A stretch of DNA of 39,483 nucleotides, from assembly GCA_947449135.1 (NCBI GenBank), contig CANFQO010000023.1, positions 1 to 39,483 on the forward strand, in the 5' to 3' direction. The notes beneath the pieces are model-generated. The model was given only the letters and a program-made list of their open reading frames with translations. It was not told the DNA's origin and ran no database searches. A program made the position numbers and the translations under genes. Positions 8,972 through 16,660 of the stretch are shown piece after piece. The stretch's first letter is position 1. Each line of letters starts with the position of its first letter. The DNA comes from Planctomycetaceae bacterium (GTDB taxonomy: Bacteria; Planctomycetota; Planctomycetia; Pirellulales; UBA1268).

Positions 8972-9029
8972 CCGCAGCAGGATACTGCTGCGGGCCTTGG
9001 TCCGCCATGCGATCTCAGGCCCGCAGCAG
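8972..9029 (+). promoter_or_regulatory. Two mutually exclusive hairpins between divergent genes
   Basis: Segment 8985-8993 (CTGCTGCGG) can pair perfectly with 8972-8980 (9 bp, loop GATA). Alternatively, 8985-8996 can pair perfectly with 9018-9029 (12 bp, 21-nt loop). The two pairings compete for the same strand, as in attenuators and riboswitches. It lies about 140-195 nt upstream of the AI-2E permease start and 35-92 nt upstream of the glycosyltransferase start on the other strand. No poly-T tract follows directly, so a transcription terminator is not evident. A protein-binding repeat (three copies of the CAGCAG core, one inverted) is an equal alternative. Confidence 0.45.
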
Positions 9030-9166
9030 GCCCGATCCTGACGACCGGGGCAGGTTTGCTTACACTCACTGCTGGAGCAGGTGGAGCCCGCTCGACGAGG
9101 TGCCCGGACTGCCCGGGAGCAGGTGCAGCGATTCCCGGGACGTTTCCAGAGGACAAGGTTTCTTCG

Positions 9167-10282
9167 ATGACAAGGCTGATATCCTTCGGTGTCATTCTCG
9201 GGCTGGTGGCCATCTTCGGCCTGCTCTCGCTCCGCGTGATGTCGAGCTTCATGCTGCCGCTCCTGCTGGCGGCGATGCTGGTGGTGATCTTCGGCCCGCT
9301 GCACCGTTGGCTCCGCGAGCGGTTTCTCGTGCCGGACTGGGTGGCCGCTGGTCTGACCACGATGTTCGTGCTGCTGATCGTGCTCGTCCCGCTCTTTCTG
9401 CTGGTGTCACGCGCCGGCGGGGATGCCGTGGCGATGCTGCGCAGCCCTGAGGGAATCCGGCTCGACCCGAACGTGCTCGATGGTTTGGTCCATACGGTCA
9501 ACGATGCCACCGGCCTGCACGTCACCAGCGAGGGCGTCAATGCGGAGCTGAGGAAAGTTGCCGAGGAATGGATCGGCCCGATCGCGGCCCGGGCGCCGGT
9601 GGTGATCGTCAAACTGCTGATCGGCCTGGTGGTGATGACGGTGAGCCTCTTCTATTTCCTCGCCGACGGTCGTCGGATGTTCGAGGCGGTCACCCGGCTC
9701 ATCCCGCTCGACCGTCGCTATCAGTGGCAGCTGCTCGAGGAGTTCGAGGAGGTGAGCCGTGCGGTCGTCAGCTCCACCCTGCTGGCGGCGATCGTGCAGG
9801 CCGTGCTGGCCGGCTTCGGTTTTTATGTCGCCGGCTTGGGCGGCGTGTTCCTGCTGACGCTCCTGACCTTCTTCGGGGCGCTCGTGCCCTTCGTCGGTGC
9901 AGCCGCGGTCTGGGGCTCGGCCAGCCTCTACCTGCTGTTTTTCGTGAAGAACACCTGGGCCGCAGTCGCGCTGGCTTTGTGGGGAGCGTGCGTCGTCTCA
10001 ACGGTCGACAACATCATCAAGCCGATCGTCCTGCACGGACAGTCGAAACTGCACCCGCTCCTGGCCCTGCTGAGTGTGCTCGGCGGCGTGGGGGCCCTGG
10101 GGCCGATCGGGATCTTCGTGGGCCCGATCGCCGTGGCCTTTCTGCAGGCCGCCCTGACCATGTTACAGGCCGAGATCGTCAGCCTCTCCGGGCCCGCTGG
10201 GGCCGAGGTTGCAGGGGGGCCGATTGCCCCGAAGACTGACGGAGTTGCACAAAGGGTCGTCGAGAGGGTGAAATCCTCCTGA
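9167..10282 (+). CDS. AI-2E family (PerM/YdiK-like) membrane transporter
   Basis: 371 aa. Hydrophobic N-terminal helices ('LGLVAIFGLLSLRVMSSFMLPLLLAAMLVVIFGPL'), a soluble central segment at about 75-150, and a C-terminal bundle ending in the family signature 'DNIIKPIVLHGQSKLHPLLALLSVLGGVGALGPIGIFVGPI'. The length fits the AI-2E transporter family (PF01594), whose members export small molecules or act as Na+/H+ antiporters; the cargo here is unknown. The frame is open for 700 nt upstream over the opposite-strand glycosyltransferase. ATG 9167 is chosen because the hydrophobic N-terminus begins there and an AGAGGA sequence lies at about 9147-9152. Confidence 0.88.
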   Translation: MTRLISFGVILGLVAIFGLLSLRVMSSFMLPLLLAAMLVVIFGPLHRWLRERFLVPDWVAAGLTTMFVLLIVLVPLFLLVSRAGGDAVAMLRSPEGIRLDPNVLDGLVHTVNDATGLHVTSEGVNAELRKVAEEWIGPIAARAPVVIVKLLIGLVVMTVSLFYFLADGRRMFEAVTRLIPLDRRYQWQLLEEFEEVSRAVVSSTLLAAIVQAVLAGFGFYVAGLGGVFLLTLLTFFGALVPFVGAAAVWGSASLYLLFFVKNTWAAVALALWGACVVSTVDNIIKPIVLHGQSKLHPLLALLSVLGGVGALGPIGIFVGPIAVAFLQAALTMLQAEIVSLSGPAGAEVAGGPIAPKTDGVAQRVVERVKSS

Positions 10283-10312
10283 TCGGCGGCGTCGGCCTAG
10301 GCCGTTAGTCGG

Positions 10313-10347
10313 TATCGGCAAAGCCGCTCGTTGTTATCGGCAAAGCC
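10313..10347 (+). promoter_or_regulatory. 13-bp direct repeat, 22-bp period, upstream of small membrane protein gene
   Basis: TATCGGCAAAGCC occurs at 10313-10325 and again at 10335-10347, both perfect, with starts 22 bp apart (about two helical turns). This spacing suits side-by-side binding of a regulator dimer or activator. The repeat lies 77-111 nt before the next start codon and 30 nt after the AI-2E stop. No clear sigma70 hexamers accompany it. Confidence 0.4.
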
Positions 10348-10423
10348 TTGAGGGCCGGGTGTAGGCAGGCCTTGCAGAACGCACTCGGACCATTCTTTCG
10401 AACGTTTCCTGGAGACGACTTTC

Positions 10424-10915
10424 GTGCGCGCGAATCTGATCATGACGGCCTTCCTGATGATGGTTGTTCTCACGGTGGGGGCGCCCACTGTGTTTGGCAT
10501 CGAGGCAGCCTTCGTGCCGGATGTCGATGGTGGGGGCGACTATCTTGTTCGGGTTGAACCCGATCTCGTCCGCAGCGGCACTCCCTACACGTTCACGAGC
10601 GATGTGCCGGCCGACGCACGGGACGTCCGCCGCGTGAAGATCTACGTGGCTGATTCCTGGCCGCCCGCGGTGGAGCGATCCGTGATCGAAGCTTCACGGC
10701 GGCCGAAGGCAGCGCCGGTCGCGGCCACCACGGCCTCTCGAATCGCTGACCTGGAGACGGGCACCGCGAAAACCGACAAGCCATGGGGGCTGCTCACCGG
10801 CAGCCTCATTGCGCTGTTTCTGTCGCTGGGGGCCAATGCCTATCTCGGCATGCTGTTGGCCCAGATGCGGGCCCGCTATCTCCGAGACATCCAGGCGGGC
10901 ATCAGCGAGGTCTGA
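10424..10915 (+). CDS. Small bitopic exported/membrane protein, unknown function
   Basis: 163 aa from GTG 10424; ATG 10442 is an alternative. I do not recognise a family. There is an N-terminal signal or TM helix (residues 3-25), a roughly 90-residue extracytoplasmic part with the tract 'FVPDVDGGGDYLVRVEPDLV' followed by 'YTFTSDVPADARDVRRVKIYV', and a C-terminal TM helix (about 121-143, 'LLTGSLIALFLSLGANAYLGMLL') with a short basic cytoplasmic tail. The 'VEPDLVRSGTPYTFTSDVP' region looks like a single beta-sandwich strand pair. It has its own upstream direct repeat and is followed by a 157-bp tandem repeat cluster with terminator-like hairpins. It is probably monocistronic. Confidence 0.7.
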   Translation: MRANLIMTAFLMMVVLTVGAPTVFGIEAAFVPDVDGGGDYLVRVEPDLVRSGTPYTFTSDVPADARDVRRVKIYVADSWPPAVERSVIEASRRPKAAPVAATTASRIADLETGTAKTDKPWGLLTGSLIALFLSLGANAYLGMLLAQMRARYLRDIQAGISEV

Positions 10916-10923
10916 AATTCCTC

Positions 10924-11262
10924 CCGGATCGGCATGGCACGTGGGTCGGTGTTTCCACCCGGAGTCCCCCGGCTTCCGCCGGGGGCTTTTATTTCAGCGA
11001 CATGCTGACGCAAACGGTCACGTCACTCCCGAATAGAAGCCCAGAGCGGAAGCGACGGGACACCGGGTCGTTGGGCGCTACCGGGTCTGCATGGCACGTT
11101 GGGCGGTGTTTCCACCCGGAGTCCCTCGGCTTCCGCCGAGGGCTTTTATTTCAGCGATACGCTGACGCAAACGGTCACGTCACCCACGAATAGAAGCCCG
11201 GAGCGGAAGCGACGGGACACCGGGTCGTTGGGCGACATCGGGTCTGCATGGCACGTTGGGGG
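10924..11262 (+). repeat. 157-bp tandem intergenic repeat cluster A (about 2.1 copies)
   Basis: The unit is repeated with exact 157-bp period (GCATGGCAC at 10932, 11089 and 11246). Each unit holds a plus-strand terminator-like hairpin followed by CTTTTA: stem 10966-10973/10978-10985 (CCCCCGGC/GCCGGGGG, loop TTCC) and stem 11123-11130/11135-11142 (CCCTCGGC/GCCGAGGG). The second differs by a compensatory C-G to T-A pair. Between them is an inverted, diverged version of the same hairpin (CCCAGAGC or CCCGGAGC, GGAA loop, GCGACGGG). It fills the gap between two convergent genes and could terminate transcription from both sides. Short frames that run through it are repeat translations, not genes. 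Confidence 0.85.
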
Positions 11263-11309
11263 GCTTCTTGTCAAACGAGGTGGGACGTTGGCAGGGTTTC
11301 AGTCGACCA

Positions 11310-14300
11310 TCACCCCGACTTGCGTCGACCGGGTTTTTCGCCGTGCCTCAGCGCGGCGTAGCCGCCGGCCGGGCTGAAGAAGAAGTGCTCGGCAGGCCAG
11401 GCACCAGGGCCAACCTCCTGGAAGGTGGCCGGCGGCGTGACCGGACTCACATCGACTACCGGCTCGGGCTGCGGTACGGGCTTCGGCTCGGGCTTAGATT
11501 TGGCCACACGGGGTGGCGGCGGGAGTTTCACTGCGTCCGGTTCCGTCCGCCGCCAGACCCGGGAGGGATCGCTGAGCGAACGGACCGTGGCATTCGCCTC
11601 GGCGAAGATGGCGGCCACGTGGGCGTGGCAGGTGAAGACGAGCATCTGCCGCTCGCCGGGTTGATCCGACACGAACTCAACGAGCACCTTGGCCGCAGAT
11701 CGGGCCCGATCGTCGTCGAAGTTCACCAGCGCGTCATCCATCACCAGCGGCAGTGGCACGCCATGCCGTTGCAGATCGCGGACGAGCGCCAGTCGCAGGG
11801 CCAAAAATACCTGCTCCCGGGTGCCCCGGCTGAGCCGTTCCGGCTTCCAGACGGCACCATCCCGATCGTGCACCTCGAGACAGGCTTCGTCGATCGTGGT
11901 GGTGATCGCCGTGTGCCGGCCGTCCGTGAGCCGGGCCAACCAGTGCGAGGCATCGCGGAGCACCGGCGGCTGATGGTCGCGGGCGACCGTCAGCCGTGTC
12001 TCCTCGAGCAAGAGGCCCGTGCGTTCCAAGAGCCGTCGGCGGTCGAGCTGCCCTGCGAGCTGGTGTTCGACATCGGCCAGTTCTGACTGCAGGGCCTCCG
12101 TGCTCCGATCCCGCGCGGTGGCATCGACCTTGGCGGCGATCCCAGCACGCCGATCGCTGGCCAGCCGCAGCGTCGCCCGTAGATGTTCCGTCGCCTCGCA
12201 GGCCTCGGCCAGACGCCGCTCGAGCGGCGTCATGCTGTTCGTCTTCTCGCTGACGTCCTGATCGACAGCAGACTGGAGCGTTTTGCCGACGGTCTTCCGG
12301 CTGCTCTTCGCCGGCGTCAGCGGGCGGAGGGCATCGGCCCGGCCGGGAAGCTCCGCGATCGTGTGGTGGTGATCGGCGTGCAGCCATTGATCGAGCTCGG
12401 ACGGTCCGTTGATCCGGCGCCGGGCATCGAGCCACGCGTTCTCCGCCTCCTCCGCCTCCTGCTTCGTCCGTTCGAAGAGAGGACGGCGGTCGACCTTGGC
12501 GAGGAAATCGGCCTCGTTGTCGACGGCCCAGCGGGTGAGGAAGTCCTTGACGTGGTGTTCGGCCACAGCCAGCTGTTTTTTGCCACGACGGTGGGATGCA
12601 CGCGCTCGCTCGAGCTTGCGGGTGAGCAGGCCACGACGCCGGTGCGCGAGCGACTCGGCCGCCAGCTTTTCCCGCAGTTGGCCGATGTGTTCCAGAGGCG
12701 TCGCCTCCGGAACGAGATCGCACTCCACCATCAGTTCGTCGATCCGCTTGGCGAACGTCGCCAGTTCCTCTCGCTTGTGCCTGGCTTCTTCCGAGAGCCG
12801 GCGGCGGTCGTCATCGAGCGTGAGGAGTGTGTGCCTGTGGAGGCCGATCTGCTTCACCTCAGTGGGCGAGAGCGTGTTGGGCAGGCCGCGATGCTCTAGA
12901 GCCTTCTGCCACCGCAGGCGGGCTGCCTTGCGCTGTGACAGTGCCCGCTTGAGCGCCTGCTGCGCCACGGCGACCTTGTCGGAGAGCACATGCATCGAAC
13001 CTTCGCGGGCGGCCAGTTCCTCCAGCCGTTCCACCTCGGCCTGAGCGAGGGCAGCGCGGCGTTCGAGCGTGTTGACGGTGTCTACAGGAATCTTCTTGTC
13101 GAGCAGGCCGCACTGCGCCAGCAGTTCTTCCCGCTGTTTGTGAACCATGTCACTCTGGCTGCGAGCTGCCTCGAGGCGATTGGAGGCGGCGCGGTCGAGC
13201 GACCAGGTGGTCACTGACGCCAGTCCCGTGCCGGCCAGTCCAAGTGCGGCCAATGCGTAGGCCAGCGGGCCGGTGACCGTCTGCGGGAGGAGCAGACCCG
13301 AAAGCAGCATGCCCGCGCCGGTCACGAATACCGCGCCCAGCGCAATCAGCCAGCCGAGCGGGATCAGTTGGCCTTCCATGAGGTGCACGACCTCGTTGTC
13401 GATGCGGGCGATCGACCGGTCGAGGTCGGCCAGTTGGGCCGTGGCAGCCAGGCGGTTGCGAAACAGCGTGGCTCGGCCGCTCGCCTCTTCGATGGCCTCG
13501 GCGATGGTCATCCCCTTGGGGCCGACGCCTCCCTTGACCAGCCCGCGTGTGTCATCAAGCAGGCCCTTGGCCTCTGCCACACCCCGCTTGGCATCCTTCA
13601 CCTCGCGAGAGGCTTTGGCGCAGTCGCGGGCGCGGGCTCGCAGCGGGCCAAACGAATGCATGAAGCCCTCGGGCAAAAGCACATCGGGCAGCGTGTCGGT
13701 GGCGTCGAGTGGCCCGGTAATCGCGACGATCCGTGAGAGTCCGGCCGTGCCGACCTGTTCGCCAAACCGGCGGGCTGCCAACCGTGCGTGCGACTCAGCA
13801 CGAGCCACCTCCGCCACCATCCGCTCGAGTCGCGGCTGCTCCTCGCAGATCGCCGTCACCGCGGCACGCCGCTTCCAGATTGCTGATTCAGCCGGCACAT
13901 CGGCGAGGCTGCGAGCCAGCAGGCCGCGGCTACGGTGCTTCCGGCGGACGATCCGGGCCAGCGTGTTGCGCTGCTTCGCCGCGCGTTTCCATGCATCGAG
14001 GTCGGCATGCACGAGCGTCGTGCCCACCATGGCATCGAGCTGCGCGGCAGTCTGTCGATAGGCTTGATAGAGCGGCTCGATCCAGAGCACGCCTCGAACG
14101 ACGTCTTCCTCGCCCACGGCTCGCTCGATCGCGGCTTCAAGCGATGCCAATTCGGCATCGGTACGGGCCAGTTCGGCGAGCAGGCTGCCCGCCACCACGG
14201 CCGGCGCGTTGAGGGCAGCGAGCCGGTCGAGCACCTCGTGCCGACGCAGTCGCAGCGACTCGATCGGCGAGATGGCAGCATCATTCGAGTCGAGCCGTTC

Positions 14301-14885
14301 GATCGCCTCGCGGATGTGCCGGAGCACACGGGTCACCTTCGAACGATCAAGGCCGCTGGCCAGTTCATAGAGCCGGCTGCCGCAGCCCTCCGGGTCGAGC
14401 GTACGGAGTTCGTGCAGTTCGTCGAGACCGAATGCCATGACGTTCGTGAACGTGCGCTCGTCAATGTCGCCGACGATGTCCTGCAGGTAGGGGCGGTTCC
14501 AGGGGCGGCCATCCACCGGTGGCACGATGTCTTTGATGGAAATGAAATCACCATGGTCGCCGCCGAGCCCGATGATGTCGTCCTCGTAACTGGCTTGCGT
14601 CAACGTCGGCAGGTCGGGGCCCTCATGTCGCCGTTCGATCGCCAGTCGACGGCCTTCCGGGCCGGTATGCACGATGAGCCGGCCGGCACACGGCAGCTTC
14701 GGGTCGAGCACGCCGCGGCGAAACAGCCCTTCGAATCCGAAGAACATCGCCCGCACGAATTCGAGTAGGGATGTCTTGCCGGTCTCGTTGGTGCCGTGCA
14801 GCACCTGCACGCCGGGGCCGAGGTGGTCGATCGTGACGCCCGTCAGTGAGCCGGAGCGTTCGATGTGGATCGTTTCGATGTGCAT
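11310..14885 (-). CDS. yhaN: SMC/Rad50-like ATPase, YhaN family
   Basis: 1191 aa. The N-terminal P-loop GTNETGKTS at 31-39 sits in 'VLHGTNETGKTSLLEFVRAMFFG', typical of COG4717 YhaN. A long coiled-coil region is interrupted at about 505-565 by two hydrophobic helices ('LGWLIALGAVFVTGAGMLLSGLLL', '...YALAALGLAGTGLASV'), a membrane anchor also known for YhaN. The C-terminal ABC signature 'LSRGTREQVFLALRLALV' (about 1016) and Walker B 'LPLVMDDALVNFDDDRA' (about 1043) are followed by 'MLVFTCHAHVA'. There is no CXXC zinc hook. An unusual proline/lysine-rich tail of about 85 residues follows the ATPase. It is the second gene of an operon with YhaO (76-nt spacing); YhaO/YhaN are Mre11/Rad50 relatives. 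All ATPase motifs look intact although its nuclease partner looks dead. Confidence 0.88.
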   Translation of the reverse strand: MHIETIHIERSGSLTGVTIDHLGPGVQVLHGTNETGKTSLLEFVRAMFFGFEGLFRRGVLDPKLPCAGRLIVHTGPEGRRLAIERRHEGPDLPTLTQASYEDDIIGLGGDHGDFISIKDIVPPVDGRPWNRPYLQDIVGDIDERTFTNVMAFGLDELHELRTLDPEGCGSRLYELASGLDRSKVTRVLRHIREAIERLDSNDAAISPIESLRLRRHEVLDRLAALNAPAVVAGSLLAELARTDAELASLEAAIERAVGEEDVVRGVLWIEPLYQAYRQTAAQLDAMVGTTLVHADLDAWKRAAKQRNTLARIVRRKHRSRGLLARSLADVPAESAIWKRRAAVTAICEEQPRLERMVAEVARAESHARLAARRFGEQVGTAGLSRIVAITGPLDATDTLPDVLLPEGFMHSFGPLRARARDCAKASREVKDAKRGVAEAKGLLDDTRGLVKGGVGPKGMTIAEAIEEASGRATLFRNRLAATAQLADLDRSIARIDNEVVHLMEGQLIPLGWLIALGAVFVTGAGMLLSGLLLPQTVTGPLAYALAALGLAGTGLASVTTWSLDRAASNRLEAARSQSDMVHKQREELLAQCGLLDKKIPVDTVNTLERRAALAQAEVERLEELAAREGSMHVLSDKVAVAQQALKRALSQRKAARLRWQKALEHRGLPNTLSPTEVKQIGLHRHTLLTLDDDRRRLSEEARHKREELATFAKRIDELMVECDLVPEATPLEHIGQLREKLAAESLAHRRRGLLTRKLERARASHRRGKKQLAVAEHHVKDFLTRWAVDNEADFLAKVDRRPLFERTKQEAEEAENAWLDARRRINGPSELDQWLHADHHHTIAELPGRADALRPLTPAKSSRKTVGKTLQSAVDQDVSEKTNSMTPLERRLAEACEATEHLRATLRLASDRRAGIAAKVDATARDRSTEALQSELADVEHQLAGQLDRRRLLERTGLLLEETRLTVARDHQPPVLRDASHWLARLTDGRHTAITTTIDEACLEVHDRDGAVWKPERLSRGTREQVFLALRLALVRDLQRHGVPLPLVMDDALVNFDDDRARSAAKVLVEFVSDQPGERQMLVFTCHAHVAAIFAEANATVRSLSDPSRVWRRTEPDAVKLPPPPRVAKSKPEPKPVPQPEPVVDVSPVTPPATFQEVGPGAWPAEHFFFSPAGGYAALRHGEKPGRRKSG

Positions 14886-14960
14886 GTCGCAGACTCCGTG
14901 GAAGCCGGGGGCCAGGTGCGAGCCAGAGCAGGTCAGCTCGAGAAGGTCAGCCAGAGCAGG

Positions 14961-16226
14961 TCACGTTGATTCGATCAGTTCGAGAGCGAGCCAGGCCGAT
15001 TCGCGGGCAAGATCTGCTGGAATGGCGTGGAGCGGTTGCTGTTCCAACCCATTGACGATGTCGGCCAGCGCCGTCGAGAACGACGTGGTGCTGCCGGGCT
15101 TCGCGCCGGAACGGGAGTGGCCAAGCGCGATCAGCGACTCTCCCGGATCGGCGATGACCTCGTGGCACCAGGCGCGAAACGTCCTCGGATCGTAGAGCTG
15201 TCGGACGCGGGCCAGAGTCTCGGCGGAGATTTCCGCCACCCGCACCCGGCGAGACACGCTCGTGCCACATTCCACATGGCACCGGATGATCTCCAGCGGA
15301 CCGCGGACATCGAGCGACAAGGCTTCGATCGACGACCAGATCGTCGTGGCCAGTTCCTCGTCGCCGCCGGTGGCGGAGGCGATCGTGACCGTTCGCCAGG
15401 CGACATTGTGCGTCGGTATCTCCCGCCAGTTGTGCCGCCAGTCGGTGCGTGATTCGAGCGTATCCCGTCGGCTGCTCGGCAGCGCCGCGTCGTCTGCGGT
15501 CGGGTGATCGAGGAGCGTGAGCATGCCGCACGATCCGGCGGCCGATTCATGCGCCGAGCGGGCCTGCAGTGCCGGGAGGTGGTGCCAGCCGGCGGCGACG
15601 GGCGGTCGACGGCGCGACCCCCAGACGCAGAAGGTGTTTGCCAGCGGCCCGCCAGCGTGCGGCGTCCAGCGGTGCTCTGCCGTGGCCGGCTCGTCATCCC
15701 ACCGCTCCGAATTCCAGTGGCTCGCATCCCAGCCCAAGACGATCCGCCGCTCGAGTGTCGAAAGCGCCGGATGTGTGGTGTCGGCAGGGGCCGTCAGCAC
15801 TGGAAGTCCAGCAGCGTGTCTGTCGCTGGCCGAGATGATCTCCACCGCGATGCCGCGGATCTCAAGCTGCAGCGGGGCAGTGGGGGTGACGAAGACGAGC
15901 CCGGCCGGTTCACCGAGCATCCTCGCGATGTCGGCGCAGTGGGTCGTGTCGGCGGCGAGCCAGACCGTCCGGCAGCCGTGGTCGGCCAGTCCGGTGATCA
16001 GCGATCGCAGCATGGCGGCCTGAGCGGGGCTGGCTCGCTGCGGATCGAGGACGCGTCCGAAGAGCACGAGCGCTGCGGCGTCTGCCTGCCTGGCGGCGGC
16101 TGCGGCCGACAGCAGCGCATCGGTCGCGGCGGTGGCGACAGGTTCTGCCACGGCGGCCGGCGCGGATTCGAGCCTGGGGAGCGGGCGGTCGAGTGCGGGG
16201 TCAAACGCAAACACGAGGTCTGCCAC
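14961..16226 (-). CDS. yhaO: YhaO-like (Mre11/SbcD) phosphoesterase homologue with all metal-binding motifs degraded
   Basis: 421 aa from GTG 16226, which has AAGGTGG upstream and aligns the N-terminus position for position with YhaO proteins ('FDPALDRPL' against family 'ADIHLDSPL'). TTG 16256 is an upstream alternative. The whole calcineurin-like plan is traceable, but the catalytic residues are not: DxH is D-P-A (residues 9-11), GD is GR (57-58), GNHD is replaced by 'AADTTH' (91-96), the H of 'LLH' is replaced in 'VLGWDAS' (163-169), and GHxH is GSRR (203-206). The following 'LQARSAHESAAGSCG' matches the family 'LQGRH..ETG.KG' region, so the alignment register is secure. This predicts a structural, non-nucleolytic partner of the downstream YhaN ATPase. 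The reading frame is intact, which argues against simple decay. Confidence 0.78.
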   Translation of the reverse strand: MADLVFAFDPALDRPLPRLESAPAAVAEPVATAATDALLSAAAAARQADAAALVLFGRVLDPQRASPAQAAMLRSLITGLADHGCRTVWLAADTTHCADIARMLGEPAGLVFVTPTAPLQLEIRGIAVEIISASDRHAAGLPVLTAPADTTHPALSTLERRIVLGWDASHWNSERWDDEPATAEHRWTPHAGGPLANTFCVWGSRRRPPVAAGWHHLPALQARSAHESAAGSCGMLTLLDHPTADDAALPSSRRDTLESRTDWRHNWREIPTHNVAWRTVTIASATGGDEELATTIWSSIEALSLDVRGPLEIIRCHVECGTSVSRRVRVAEISAETLARVRQLYDPRTFRAWCHEVIADPGESLIALGHSRSGAKPGSTTSFSTALADIVNGLEQQPLHAIPADLARESAWLALELIEST

Positions 16227-16341
16227 GGCGGCCACCTTTTCTACAGAGCACCTCAAGCGGGTGCTGATGCGCCGACGGCCGATCTACGGGACCGATGACA
16301 AGGCCCGAGCCGATCCGTGGCAGGGGAACACAGGAAAGATG

Positions 16342-16640
16342 GGGGCAATGTAACGCCCCAGGGCCGCTCGCGGCCAGCGCAAAAAACCGCTGAGAAACGC
16401 TCGTTCTGCGCCCCATGATCGCACAAGTGACAAAAAGCCCACGGCGGAAGCCGGGGGACTCCGGGTGTGAGCACCACCCCGCGCGACTTGCAGATCCGGT
16501 GTTGCCCAACGACGCGGTGTCCCGTCGCTTCCGCTCCGGGCTTCTATTCGTGGGTGACGCGACCGTTTGAGTCAGCATGTCGCTGGAATAAAAGCCCCCG
16601 GCGGAAGCCGGGGGACTCCGGGTGTGAGCACCATGCCGCG
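16342..16640 (-). repeat. Leader of yhaO and 157-bp repeat cluster B
   Basis: Two minus-strand oriented terminator-like hairpins lie 157 bp apart: 16438-16445/16450-16457 (CCCACGGC/GCCGGGGG, one mismatch) and 16595-16602/16607-16614 (CCCCCGGC/GCCGGGGG, perfect). On the minus strand both end in CTTTTT or CTTTTA. Between them lies the inverted companion hairpin ('GTCCCGTCGCTTCCGCTCC', 16519-16537). The orientation makes the cluster a terminator for the hypothetical gene at 16661-17443. Closer to yhaO are two small inverted repeats (GGGGC/GCCCC at 16342-16359; GGCCGC/GCGGCC at 16362-16375). I see no convincing promoter hexamers in 16227-16430. Confidence 0.8.
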
Positions 16641-16660
16641 CGGGAATCCACGCGGTCGTT

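Noticed and set aside
8456-9166. 237-residue N-terminal extension of the AI-2E permease frame
   Set aside because: It lies over the oppositely transcribed glycosyltransferase and the leader; the permease's hydrophobic N-terminus begins at 9167.
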